DNA from: Pseudomonadota bacterium
GTDB taxonomy: Bacteria > Desulfobacterota > Desulfovibrionia > Desulfovibrionales > Desulfovibrionaceae
DNA: 23,007 bases
Assembly: GCA_023438245.1 (NCBI GenBank)
Contig: JAEXRD010000103.1
Location: forward strand, 1 to 23,007
Direction of reading: 5' to 3'
The notes under the pieces were generated by a model. It did not search any database. It was not told the DNA's origin and saw only the letters and a list, made by a program, of their open reading frames with translations. Shown here piece after piece: positions 8,511 to 15,784 of this stretch. Position 1 is the first letter of the stretch. Each line of letters starts with the position of its first letter. The translations under genes and the position numbers were made by a program.

Positions 8511-9320
8511 CTATTTCTGTCCGGACAGGGCGACATCCCGCAGCCATTCGGCCACGGCCACGGCGGCGGCGCGGGGCACCCCCTGGTGCTCGGCCTCCAC
8601 TTCGCGGAAGTCGCTGCGCGGCCCCCTGGGCAGCTTGTCGTAGGCGTAGGACCGTCCCAGGCGCATGAGCGGGTCGTGGGTGCCCACCACCCAGAACACG
8701 GGCAGCGGCTCCCTCACCAGCTCGGCCATGCGCGGCATGACGGCCGCGCCATCGGGATCGTTGTAGCTTAAGTAGACCTCGGCGGTGGTGGAGAGGTCGT
8801 AGTCCCGGCCCAGGCTGAAGTCGGTGAACAGGCTGCGCTCGCTCCCGCGCCCGCTGGCGGTCATCTCGCGGGCCTTGCGCAGGTCGGCGATGAACACGTC
8901 GCGGTGGCGGTCCGGGTCGTGGGCCGGGGCCAGGGCCACGAAGGCGAAGATGCCGCCGCGCGTGGCGATGTAGGCAAGCGCCGCGTTGGCGCCCAGGCCG
9001 TGCCCCACCAGGGCCACGCGCCCGACGCCCTTGTCGCGCAGTTCGGCCACGGCCAGGCCGATCTCCACCAGGGACTGCTCGTAGTTCGCGTCGAAGCCCC
9101 GGCGCCTGGACCAGGGCAGTTCCGGCACGGAGACCAGGAAGCCCACGTTCTGCAACCGCCGCACGGCCTCCTGGAGGTTCTTGTCCGCCGGGCCGGTGTT
9201 CTTGCCGTGCAGCACCACCACGCCCGGCCTGCCGCCGTCCGGAGACTGGGCGCGGGCGGGCCCGGCCAGCAGCAGCATGGCCAGGGCGCAGGCAAAGGTG
9301 AAGGCGAACAGGCGCGGCAT
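8511..9320 (-). CDS. Exported alpha/beta-hydrolase-like protein lacking the nucleophilic Ser
   Basis: A 269-residue paralogue of the next gene. From the ATG at 9320 it has a signal peptide (MPRLFAFTFACALAMLLLAG, cleavage near ARA-QSP). The fold landmarks align: VVVLHGKNTG, the elbow, WVVGTHDPLMR (Asp) and VEAEHQGVP (His). The elbow reads GHGLGAN, so the residue aligned with Ser108 of the paralogue is Gly108 (codon GGC, bases 8997-8999). An AGC to GGC change would be a single substitution. Without the nucleophile a normal Ser-hydrolase reaction is not expected; it may bind a ligand or partner the active paralogue. The frame is otherwise uninterrupted. Earlier in-frame starts exist (to 9404), but they would run through the candidate promoter. 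Confidence 0.85.
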   Translation of the reverse strand: MPRLFAFTFACALAMLLLAGPARAQSPDGGRPGVVVLHGKNTGPADKNLQEAVRRLQNVGFLVSVPELPWSRRRGFDANYEQSLVEIGLAVAELRDKGVGRVALVGHGLGANAALAYIATRGGIFAFVALAPAHDPDRHRDVFIADLRKAREMTASGRGSERSLFTDFSLGRDYDLSTTAEVYLSYNDPDGAAVMPRMAELVREPLPVFWVVGTHDPLMRLGRSYAYDKLPRGPRSDFREVEAEHQGVPRAAAVAVAEWLRDVALSGQK

Positions 9321-9365
9321 GGGGCCCCCGGACAAAATGGACGGACTTGCGCCCATCCTCGTCTG

Positions 9366-9394
9366 GATATAGCCGGGCCGCCAGGGAAAGGCAA
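9366..9394 (-). promoter_or_regulatory. Candidate sigma-70 promoter for the hydrolase pair
   Basis: On the minus strand TTGCCT (9389-9394), a 17-base spacer and TATATC (9366-9371) give 4 of 6 matches in each box with ideal spacing. It lies in the 112-base gap after rpe and would give a leader of roughly 40 bases before the ATG at 9320. Found by eye, not scored. Confidence 0.5.
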
Positions 9395-9432
9395 CCGTTC
9401 GCAATTAAGGAAGAAACCCCGGAAGGCGATTC

Positions 9433-10083
9433 CTAGCCGCAGCGGTCCAGGAAGGCGCGGTGGCGCTCGGCGTAGGGCGGATGGCCGAAGAAGGCCGAGC
9501 CGGACACCAGCACGTCGGCCCCGGCGGCGGCGAGCTCCGCGCAGTTGTCCAGGGTCACCCCGCCGTCCACCTGGATGAGCGCCTCGCTGCCGCAGGCCAC
9601 GATCATGGCCTTGAGCTCGCGGATCTTGTCCAGGCAGAAGGGGATGAACTTCTGGCCGCCGAAGCCGGGATTCACGCTCATGACGAGCACCATGGACAGC
9701 TGGGGCAGCAGGTAGCGCACGGCCTCCAGCGGGGTGGACGGGTTGAGGGCCACGGCGGGCTTGCACCCGGCCTGGGCAATGGCCGCGCAGGTGCGCTCCA
9801 GGTGGTTGGTGGCCTCGGCGTGCACGCAGATGAGGTCCGCGCCCGCCTTTGCAAAGTCGTCGATGTAGCGGCCCGGCTCGTCGATCATCAGGTGGCAGTC
9901 GAAGAACAGCTTGCTGGTCTTACGCATGGCCGCGATGACCGGCGGCCCGAAGGTGATGTTGGGCACGAAGGAGCCGTCCATGACGTCCAGGTGCGCCCAC
10001 TGGATGCCTGCCGCCTCCAGGGCGGCCAGCTCGTCGGCCAGGCGGGCGAAGTCGCAGGACAGAAGCGAGGGCGAAAGGATCAT
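9433..10083 (-). CDS. rpe: Ribulose-phosphate 3-epimerase
   Basis: A 216-residue TIM-barrel enzyme that interconverts ribulose 5-phosphate and xylulose 5-phosphate in the pentose phosphate pathway. Conserved blocks are all present: SPSLLSCDF, HLDVMDGSFVPNITFGP (His31, Asp33), CHLMI (His64), VMSVNPGFGGQ, IQVDGGV (Asp173) and VSGSAFFG. The two Asp and two His are the metal/catalytic residues of the family. The ATG at 10083 has GGAGAG upstream. It sits 27 bases after the siroheme decarboxylase gene on the same strand and is probably the last gene of the heme operon transcript; no strong terminator was seen after it. Confidence 0.96.
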   Translation of the reverse strand: MILSPSLLSCDFARLADELAALEAAGIQWAHLDVMDGSFVPNITFGPPVIAAMRKTSKLFFDCHLMIDEPGRYIDDFAKAGADLICVHAEATNHLERTCAAIAQAGCKPAVALNPSTPLEAVRYLLPQLSMVLVMSVNPGFGGQKFIPFCLDKIRELKAMIVACGSEALIQVDGGVTLDNCAELAAAGADVLVSGSAFFGHPPYAERHRAFLDRCG

Positions 10084-10110
10084 GGCGCTCTCCGATTTTT
10101 CGGGTGCGGG

Positions 10111-10587
10111 CTACTCGCCGCCGCCCATGTTGAAGTCCACCTTGATCTTGAACAGCGTGCTGGCGGGCAGGTTCATGATCTCCACGCCGGTCTTGGCGGT
10201 GATGTCCGCCAGGATGGCCTCCACGTCCGCCTCGGTGGGCGCGATGAGCGCGAACCAGACGTTGAACTGGTGGGCGCGCAGGTAGTTGTGGGTCACGCCG
10301 GGGTGCTTGTTGACCTCGGCCACGAACAGGTCGAGCTTGTCCTGCGGCACCTCGGCCCCGCACAGGGTGGACTTCCAGCCCAGCTGCTTGGACCCGAAGT
10401 TGGCCCCCATGCGCCGGATGACGCCGCTGCCCCTGAGCTTGCGCACGCGGGCCAGCACCTCGCTCTCGGTCAGGCCCACCTGCTCGCCCACAACGGCATA
10501 GGGGCGCGGGTCGATGGGAAAATGCGACTGGATGATGTCCAGGATCTGCTTGTCCTGGGCGTCCATGCTCGAATCGGTGTGGCTCAT
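10111..10587 (-). CDS. Siroheme decarboxylase subunit (AhbA/AhbB type, Lrp/AsnC-like)
   Basis: A 158-residue protein with an N-terminal helix-turn-helix of Lrp/AsnC type (DKQILDIIQ ... VGLTESEVLARVRKLRGSGVIRRMG) and a C-terminal ferredoxin-like half. FGSKQLGWKSTL and the block THNYLRAHQFNVWF (100-112) are typical of the AhbA/AhbB/NirDLGH family rather than of amino-acid-responsive regulators. AhbA and AhbB together remove two acetate carboxyls of siroheme to give 12,18-didecarboxysiroheme. Position next to ahbC, hemB and ahbD supports this role. Its ATG overlaps the TGA of the MOSC gene (ATGA), with GAGGA upstream. I cannot tell AhbA from AhbB by eye, and the second subunit is not in this window. 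Confidence 0.88.
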   Translation of the reverse strand: MSHTDSSMDAQDKQILDIIQSHFPIDPRPYAVVGEQVGLTESEVLARVRKLRGSGVIRRMGANFGSKQLGWKSTLCGAEVPQDKLDLFVAEVNKHPGVTHNYLRAHQFNVWFALIAPTEADVEAILADITAKTGVEIMNLPASTLFKIKVDFNMGGGE

Positions 10588-11069
10588 AGTTCCTCGCCGG
10601 GGGTGAAGAGGCGCAACTCGTCGCCGGGGCGCACCACGCCGCCCCGGAGCACCTTGGCGAACAGGCCCTCCTTGGGCATGACGCAGGTGCCCGCCGCGCG
10701 CATGATGGCGCAGCCGCTGTCGTGGCACTTCTTGCCGATCTGGGTGATCTCCAGGGCCACGGCATCGCCCACCCGGATGCGGCTGCCTATGGCGAGCCCC
10801 AGGCTGGCCAGCCCCTCGACGTTGAGATTCTCGGCGAAGGCTCCGGGGCCGATGCCCGGCACCTTCTCCTGCATGCGCTCCATGCTCTCCATGGCCAAGA
10901 GGCTCACCTGGCGTCCGCTTCCGGCATGGGCGTCGCCCTCGATGCCGTAGTCCTCGCGCAGGGTGACGCTGTCCACCGGCCGCTTCTGCTCGCCCTTCTT
11001 GGTGCTGATGCACACGGCGCGCACGATGACCAGTTCGGAATCCGGGTGCGGGGCCTTTTGCTGGCTCAC
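10584..11069 (-). CDS. MOSC-domain protein inside the heme operon
   Basis: A 161-residue stand-alone MOSC domain: VRAVCISTKKGEQKRPVDSV, YGIEGDAHAG, QVSLLAMES, FAENLNVEGL, the cysteine-containing CHDSGCAIM and the ending GLFAKVLRGG(V)VRPGD. MOSC domains bind molybdenum cofactor or sulfur in characterised proteins (MOCS3-related sulfurases, YiiM, mARC), with a conserved Cys; the Cys in this block is the likely counterpart. The GTG start at 11069 follows AAGGAG and lies four bases after the ahbD stop; its TGA overlaps the next start. Translational coupling on both sides suggests a role tied to heme synthesis or a shared demand for cofactors, but no MOSC function in heme synthesis is known to me. 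Confidence 0.88.
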   Translation of the reverse strand: MSQQKAPHPDSELVIVRAVCISTKKGEQKRPVDSVTLREDYGIEGDAHAGSGRQVSLLAMESMERMQEKVPGIGPGAFAENLNVEGLASLGLAIGSRIRVGDAVALEITQIGKKCHDSGCAIMRAAGTCVMPKEGLFAKVLRGGVVRPGDELRLFTPGEEL

Positions 11070-11073
11070 GGGG

Positions 11074-12264
11074 CTACTCCTTCTCGCGCAGGCGCACGGG
11101 CGTGTGGGAGCACAAGGGCTCCTCGCGCAGGTAGCCGCCGCGCATGGTGGCGGCGCGCGCACGGCAGCCGCCGCAGACCTTCTCGTACTCGCACACGCCG
11201 CACTTGCCGTCGTAGACCTTGGGGTTGCGCAGGTTCAGGAATTCCGGGCTCGACTTCCAGATCTCCGGGAAGGGCGTCTTGCGCACGTCGCCGCAGACCA
11301 GGTCCAGGTAGCCGCAGGGCTGCACGATGCCGGAATGCGAGATGAAGCAGAAGCCCACCCCGCCCAGGCAGCCGCGGGAGACGGCGTCCAGGCCGAAGGT
11401 CTCGAAGTTCACCGGCACGCCCTCCTCCTTGGCCCGCTGGCGCAGGATGCGGTGGTAGTGCGGCGCGCAGGTGGCCTTGAGCTGCATGCTGGTGGTCTTG
11501 CGGAAGTCGTAGAACCAGTTGAGGACTTCCTCGTACTCCTCGGCGCTGATGACCTGGGCCCCCAGCTCCGCCGCGCGGCCCGTGGGCACCAGCAGGAAGA
11601 TGTGCCAGGCGCTGGCCCCAAGGTTCTCCGCCAGGTGGAAAATCTCCTTGAACTGGTGGAGGTTGTCCTTGGTGACGGTGGTGTTGATCTGGAACTCCAT
11701 CCCGGCGGCCTTGAGGTGCTCGATGCCCTTGAGGGAGGCCTCGAAGGCCCCCTTCACGCCGCGGAACTCGTCGTGGGCGGCGGCGTTGGGCGCGTCGATG
11801 GAGATGGAGCAGCGCTCGATGCCCAGCTCCTTGATCTCGCGGGCGTTCTTCTCGGTCAGCATGGTGCCGTTGGGGGCCATGACGCACCGGAGCCCCTTGC
11901 TCTTGGCGTAGGGGATCAGCTCGTACAGGTCGTGGCGCATGAACGGCTCGCCGCCGGTGAAGATGATGATGGGGCTGCCGGCCTCGGGGAAGGTGTCGAT
12001 GAGCGCCTTGGCCTCGGCGGTGGACAGCTCGCCCTCGTAGGGTTCGGGGTGCGCCTCGGCCCGGCAGTGCTTGCAGGCCAGGTTGCAGGAGCGCGTCACT
12101 TCCCAGGCGATGAGCCTGAGCTGCGGGACGCCGTCCTTGGGGCCGCTGATGGGGTGCTCGCCCGGATGCGAGCCGGGGTGGCCCGGGCGCATGCCGGAGG
12201 GGTGGCCGCCGCCCGGATGTCCTCCGGGATGCCCTCCCGGGTGTCCTTTCGAATGGTCGTGCAT
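11074..12264 (-). CDS. ahbD: Heme b synthase, radical SAM/SPASM (AhbD) with His-rich N-terminal tail
   Basis: A 396-residue radical SAM enzyme that converts Fe-coproporphyrin III (coproheme) to heme b by oxidative decarboxylation of two propionates. The motif CNLACKHC (Cys60, Cys64, Cys67) follows LIAWEVTRS, typical of AhbD; FTGGEPFMRHDL is the GGEP block; C-terminal cysteines in GCLGGVGFC, PCGYLDLVCG and KCGVCEYEKVCGGC fit SPASM auxiliary clusters. An unusual tail of about 38 residues before the core is built of HPGG-type units with nine histidines. ATG at 12264 lies seven bases after the hemB stop with AGAGG upstream. It is distinguished from ahbC by the N-terminal block and by this tail. 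Confidence 0.93.
   Translation of the reverse strand: MHDHSKGHPGGHPGGHPGGGHPSGMRPGHPGSHPGEHPISGPKDGVPQLRLIAWEVTRSCNLACKHCRAEAHPEPYEGELSTAEAKALIDTFPEAGSPIIIFTGGEPFMRHDLYELIPYAKSKGLRCVMAPNGTMLTEKNAREIKELGIERCSISIDAPNAAAHDEFRGVKGAFEASLKGIEHLKAAGMEFQINTTVTKDNLHQFKEIFHLAENLGASAWHIFLLVPTGRAAELGAQVISAEEYEEVLNWFYDFRKTTSMQLKATCAPHYHRILRQRAKEEGVPVNFETFGLDAVSRGCLGGVGFCFISHSGIVQPCGYLDLVCGDVRKTPFPEIWKSSPEFLNLRNPKVYDGKCGVCEYEKVCGGCRARAATMRGGYLREEPLCSHTPVRLREKE
12151..12261 (-). repeat. HPGG-type His/Gly/Pro repeat at the AhbD N-terminus
   Basis: Codons 2-38 of ahbD encode nine His in a Gly/Pro-rich run of HPGG, HPSG, HPGS and HPGE units. It precedes the radical SAM core and is not needed for the fold. Similar His-rich tails bind Ni, Zn or Co in HypB and SlyD. 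Confidence 0.85.
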
Positions 12265-12271
12265 GACGCCT

Positions 12272-13258
12272 CTACTTATTGAGCCAGCCGAGGGCGTCCT
12301 CGGCGTGGTAGGTCAGGATGATGTCCGCGCCAGCGCGCTTGAAGCCCACCAGCGTCTCCAGCACCACGCGCTCCTCGTCGATCCAGCCGTTGGCGGCCGC
12401 GGCCTTGACCATGCTGTACTCGCCGGAGACGTTGTAGGCCGCGATGGGCGTGTCGAAGTTCTCGCGCAGCACGCGGATGACGTCGAGGTACGGCAGGCCG
12501 GGCTTGACCATGAGGATGTCCGCGCCCTCGTCCAGGTCGGCCTGGGCCTCGCGCAGGGCCTCGCGCACGTTGGCCGGGTCCATCTGGTGGGTCTTGCGGT
12601 CGCCGAACTTGGGCGTGCTCTCGGCGGCCTCGCGGAACGGCCCGTAATAGGCCGAGGCGTACTTCACCGCGTAGCTCATGATGGGCAGGCCGGTGTAGCC
12701 GTTGGCGTCCAGCGTGTCGCGCAGGGCCTGGATGCGCCCGTCCATCATGTCGCTGGGGGCCACCATGTCCGCGCCCGCGCGGGCGTGGGACAGGGCGGAC
12801 TTGGCGAGCAGTTCCAGCGTGGGGTCGTTCAGGATCTCCCCGCCCTTGCGCACGATGCCGCAGTGGCCGTGGCTGGTGTACTCGCACAGGCACACGTCGG
12901 TGATGACCACAAGCTCCGGAAAGCGGTCCTTGAGCCTGCGCACGGCCTCCTGCACGATGCCCTCGTCGGCATAGGCCTGGGAGCCGTACTCGTCCTTCTC
13001 CTTGGGGATGCCGAAGAGCAGCACGCTCTTCAGGCCCTTCTGCACCGCCGCGCCCACCTGCTTCTCCAGCTGCGCCAACGAGAGCTGGAACTGGCCGGGC
13101 ATGGAGCCGATGGGCTTCTTGAAGTCCGTATCGTCGGTCTCCACCACGAAGTAGGGCATGACCATGTCTTCGGGGCGGAGGTGGTTCTCACGCACCAGGG
13201 AGCGCACGCCAGCGCTCATGCGCAGGCGGCGTCCGCGGAAGAACTCGGCGTCGAGCAT
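12272..13258 (-). CDS. hemB: Delta-aminolevulinic acid dehydratase (porphobilinogen synthase)
   Basis: A 328-residue TIM-barrel enzyme condensing two 5-aminolevulinate molecules to porphobilinogen, the common tetrapyrrole precursor. The Schiff-base lysines are Lys199 (SYAVKYASAYYGPF) and Lys252 (LMVKPGLPYLD). The metal loop DVCLCEYTSHGHCG supplies Cys123, Cys125 and Cys133, the three-cysteine catalytic zinc site, so this is a Zn-type rather than Mg-only enzyme. ATG at 13258 is preceded by AGGAGGG; the ahbC stop is 11 bases upstream and ahbD starts seven bases downstream. Full length for the family. Confidence 0.98.
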   Translation of the reverse strand: MLDAEFFRGRRLRMSAGVRSLVRENHLRPEDMVMPYFVVETDDTDFKKPIGSMPGQFQLSLAQLEKQVGAAVQKGLKSVLLFGIPKEKDEYGSQAYADEGIVQEAVRRLKDRFPELVVITDVCLCEYTSHGHCGIVRKGGEILNDPTLELLAKSALSHARAGADMVAPSDMMDGRIQALRDTLDANGYTGLPIMSYAVKYASAYYGPFREAAESTPKFGDRKTHQMDPANVREALREAQADLDEGADILMVKPGLPYLDVIRVLRENFDTPIAAYNVSGEYSMVKAAAANGWIDEERVVLETLVGFKRAGADIILTYHAEDALGWLNK

Positions 13259-13269
13259 GAACAGCCCTC

Positions 13270-14454
13270 CTAGTCCTTCTTGATCTCTTCGTCGGTCAGG
13301 TAGCAGGCCGGGTCCTGGGCCCAGACGTCGCCGTAGTAGGCCTCGGCGCGGGCGCGGAAGTTGCCGCCGCAGATGTTCAGGAACCGGCACGTGGCGCAGC
13401 GGCCCTTCACGTAGGGCTTCTTGTCCTTCAGCTTGGCCAGAAGCTCGATGTTCGGGTCGTCCCAGATCTGGCTGAAGGGGCGCTCCAGAACGTTGCCGAA
13501 GCTGTGCTGGCGCCAGAACTGGTCGGCGTGCACCTGGCCGTCCCAGGAGATGCAGCCGATGCCGCGACCGGTGCTGTTGCCCTCGTTCATCTGCAGCAGC
13601 TCCATGACCTCGGCGGCGCGCTTGGGGTCTTCCTTCAGCAGGCGGTAGTACACGTGCGGGCCGTCGGCATGGTTGTCCACGGTGAGCACTTCCTTGGGCC
13701 TGCCCTCGTCGAAGAGCTTGCGGGTTTCGTCCATGATGAGGTCCACCACGGCGCGGGTCTCGGCGTGGTCCAGGTCCTCCTTGATGAGCTCGGAGCCGCG
13801 GCCGGAGTACACCAGGTGGTAGAAGCAGATGCGCGGCACATCCATGTCGCGCACGATCTGGAAGAGCTTGGGTACCTCGCCCTGGTTGCGCTTGTTGATG
13901 GTGAAGCGCAGGCCGACCTTGAGGCCCTCGGCCATGCAGTTGGCCACGCCCTCAAGCGCCTTCTTGAAGGAGCCGGGCACGGCGCGGAACTTGTCGTGGA
14001 TCTCCTCGCCGCCGTCGAGCGAAATGCCAACATAGGACAGGCCCACGCTTTTCAGCTCGCGGGCCTTCTCCTTGGTGATGAGCGTGCCGTTGGTGCTGAT
14101 GACCGCGCGCATGCCCTTGCCGGTGGCGTAGCTGGCCAGCTCCACAAGGTCCTTGCGCACCAGCGGCTCGCCGCCGGAGAAGAGCATGACCGGGGCGCCG
14201 TAGGCCGCCAGGTCGTCGATGAGCACCTTGGCCTGGTCGGTATTGATCTGGTCCGTGCCCTCGGGGTCCACGGCCTTGGCGTAGCAGTGCACGCACTTGA
14301 GGTTGCAGCGCTTGGTCATGTTCCAGACCACCACGGGCTTCTTGTCCGCGGAGAACTGAAGCAGGTGGGAGGGCAGCTTGCCGGACTGGCGGTTGTAGCG
14401 CAGCGCGTCGGAAGCCTCCACAGCGCCGCAGTAAAGCTTGGAAATGCCGATCAT
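13270..14454 (-). CDS. ahbC: 12,18-didecarboxysiroheme deacetylase, radical SAM/SPASM (AhbC)
   Basis: A 394-residue radical SAM enzyme of the alternative heme pathway; it removes two acetate side chains from 12,18-didecarboxysiroheme to give Fe-coproporphyrin III. The N-terminus MIGISKLYCGAVEASDALRY and LPSHLLQFS are characteristic of AhbC/NirJ proteins. CNLKCVHC gives Cys50, Cys54 and Cys57; FSGGEPLVRKDL is the GGEP block; the C-terminal CATCRFLNICGGNFRARAEA with later Cys holds the auxiliary cluster. ATG at 14454 has GAGG upstream; longer in-frame starts would run into the upstream terminator. It is the first gene of the heme operon. No convincing -35/-10 pair was found in 14455-14531. Confidence 0.95.
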   Translation of the reverse strand: MIGISKLYCGAVEASDALRYNRQSGKLPSHLLQFSADKKPVVVWNMTKRCNLKCVHCYAKAVDPEGTDQINTDQAKVLIDDLAAYGAPVMLFSGGEPLVRKDLVELASYATGKGMRAVISTNGTLITKEKARELKSVGLSYVGISLDGGEEIHDKFRAVPGSFKKALEGVANCMAEGLKVGLRFTINKRNQGEVPKLFQIVRDMDVPRICFYHLVYSGRGSELIKEDLDHAETRAVVDLIMDETRKLFDEGRPKEVLTVDNHADGPHVYYRLLKEDPKRAAEVMELLQMNEGNSTGRGIGCISWDGQVHADQFWRQHSFGNVLERPFSQIWDDPNIELLAKLKDKKPYVKGRCATCRFLNICGGNFRARAEAYYGDVWAQDPACYLTDEEIKKD

Positions 14455-14531
14455 GAAAACCTCGTTGCTAGAGCGTTCGGATTTACCGCAAGGCCCCTCC
14501 CCTACCACATTCGCCGCCGGGAGCAAACCCG

Positions 14532-14562
14532 AAAAAAAGGGGGACCGCAAGGCGGCCCCCCC
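14532..14562 (-). terminator. Intrinsic terminator after the OmpA-family gene
   Basis: On the minus strand a 10-bp GC-rich stem (14552-14561 paired with 14539-14548, three-base loop) is followed by seven T (14532-14538). One pair is G-U on the minus strand but would be an A-C mismatch on the plus strand, which fixes the orientation. It lies 25 bases after the ompA-like stop and separates that transcript from ahbC. Confidence 0.9.
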
Positions 14563-14587
14563 AAACATTCCATCTCAACGATTCCGG

Positions 14588-15694
14588 CTACTTGTCCAGG
14601 CTTACTTCCACGCGGCGGTTGCGCTGGCGGTTGGCCGGGGTGGTGTTCGGCACCAGGGGGCGGCTCTTGCCGTAGCCCACGGTGCGCAGCGACTGCGCCG
14701 GAACCCCGCCCCTCTCCACCAGGTAGGCCTTCACCGAGGCGGCCCGCCGCTCGCTGAGCTTCTGGTTGTACTCCACGCTGCCCACCACGTCGCAGTGGCC
14801 GGCCAGCACCACCTTGCGCCCGGCCAGGGAATCGGACTTCAGCGCCTTGGCCAGCTCGTCCAGCAGGCCGTGGGATTCCGGGCGGATGCGCGCGGAGTCG
14901 AAGTCGAACTCGATCTTGAGCTTGAGGCTCTTGTTGTTGGAGTAGAGGATGCCGTCGATCATGCTGCCGGCGTCCATGCCCTCGCCGCCGCTGCCCCCGC
15001 TGCCCAGAATGCCGCGCGTCATGGCCTGGGCGCTGTCGGCGAAGCCCAGTTCCTCGTCGGTGGGCGGCAGCCAGGACTTGAGCGGCACGGCCATGTCGCG
15101 GGCCATGCTGGCCACGGCGTCGGCCATGGGCGAGTCGGACAGGCGCGTGTTCACGGTGAACAGGATCCAGTCCGCCGGGAGCTTGGCGTTGACCCTGGCC
15201 GCCTGCTCGAAGGAGAAGAGCAGGTTGCCGCCCCGGGTCTCGTAGATGCGCACCTGCAGGCTCAGGGCCGAGCTGTCCACCGTGCCCCCGGCGTAGAAAT
15301 ACGGGATGACGCCCACGACCACGAGGTCGGCCCCGGCGCGCCGGGCGATGGCGATGGCCTGTTCCGGCCCCCGGTAGGTCAGCTGCGGGTCGAAGGTCTG
15401 GGTCTCGAAGACCTGGTTCTCCAGCCAGGTGTTGTGGAACACGCGCGCCAACTCGCGGCCCACCAGCTGAGCGTTCTCCATCTTCTGGGCCATCCAGAAG
15501 GGATACACGAGCACCTTGGGCGACTCGTACACGCGGTTCTTGGGCCGCACGGCGATGGAGAGCTTGCTCTTCTCCACCGGCGCGTCGCGGTAGATCTTGC
15601 TCTGCTGCGTGATGGAGGGCTCGACGTGGGCGCAGGCGGCCAGGGCCAGCAGGCACAGGGCCGCGAGCAGCGCGAAGCGGACGGCGTGTTTCAT
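14588..15694 (-). CDS. OmpA-family outer-membrane lipoprotein
   Basis: A 368-residue protein. The N-terminus is a lipoprotein signal with lipobox LAAC (Cys21, followed by Ala-His, so outer-membrane sorting is expected). Residues about 45-250 form a globular region (VLVYPFWMAQKMENAQLVGRE; ADLVVVGVIPYFYAGG) that I do not recognise with certainty; it recalls lipoproteins of the assembly/CsgG-like type. The C-terminus is a clear OmpA peptidoglycan-binding domain: FDFDSARIRPES, LAGHCDVVGSVEYNQKLSERRA, VGYGKSRPL, NRRVEVSL. ATG at 15694 with GGGAG some 10 bases upstream; the frame extends to 15877, but that extension runs through the tandem repeat. Likely an envelope-anchoring protein. Confidence 0.88.
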   Translation of the reverse strand: MKHAVRFALLAALCLLALAACAHVEPSITQQSKIYRDAPVEKSKLSIAVRPKNRVYESPKVLVYPFWMAQKMENAQLVGRELARVFHNTWLENQVFETQTFDPQLTYRGPEQAIAIARRAGADLVVVGVIPYFYAGGTVDSSALSLQVRIYETRGGNLLFSFEQAARVNAKLPADWILFTVNTRLSDSPMADAVASMARDMAVPLKSWLPPTDEELGFADSAQAMTRGILGSGGSGGEGMDAGSMIDGILYSNNKSLKLKIEFDFDSARIRPESHGLLDELAKALKSDSLAGRKVVLAGHCDVVGSVEYNQKLSERRAASVKAYLVERGGVPAQSLRTVGYGKSRPLVPNTTPANRQRNRRVEVSLDK

Positions 15695-15784
15695 GGGCGG
15701 ACACTCCCTTGGGGTCGCAGCCTCTCGCCCGGCGGAATTCCGACGCGGGCGCGGCTTGTCACCAACCTTCAAGCAAGATGCATT

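Noticed and set aside
9395..9432. An intrinsic terminator after rpe
   Set aside because: Only a 4-bp stem and a broken T-rich stretch are visible, too weak to call.
10111..10587. An ordinary Lrp/AsnC transcription regulator
   Set aside because: The THNYLRxHxFNVWF block and operon with ahbC, hemB and ahbD fit the siroheme decarboxylase branch better; a residual DNA-binding role cannot be excluded.
14455..14531. A sigma-54 promoter (GG-N10-GC) for ahbC
   Set aside because: The GC of a TTGC can be paired with a GG at the right distance, but the surrounding -24 bases do not match and G-rich DNA gives such hits by chance.
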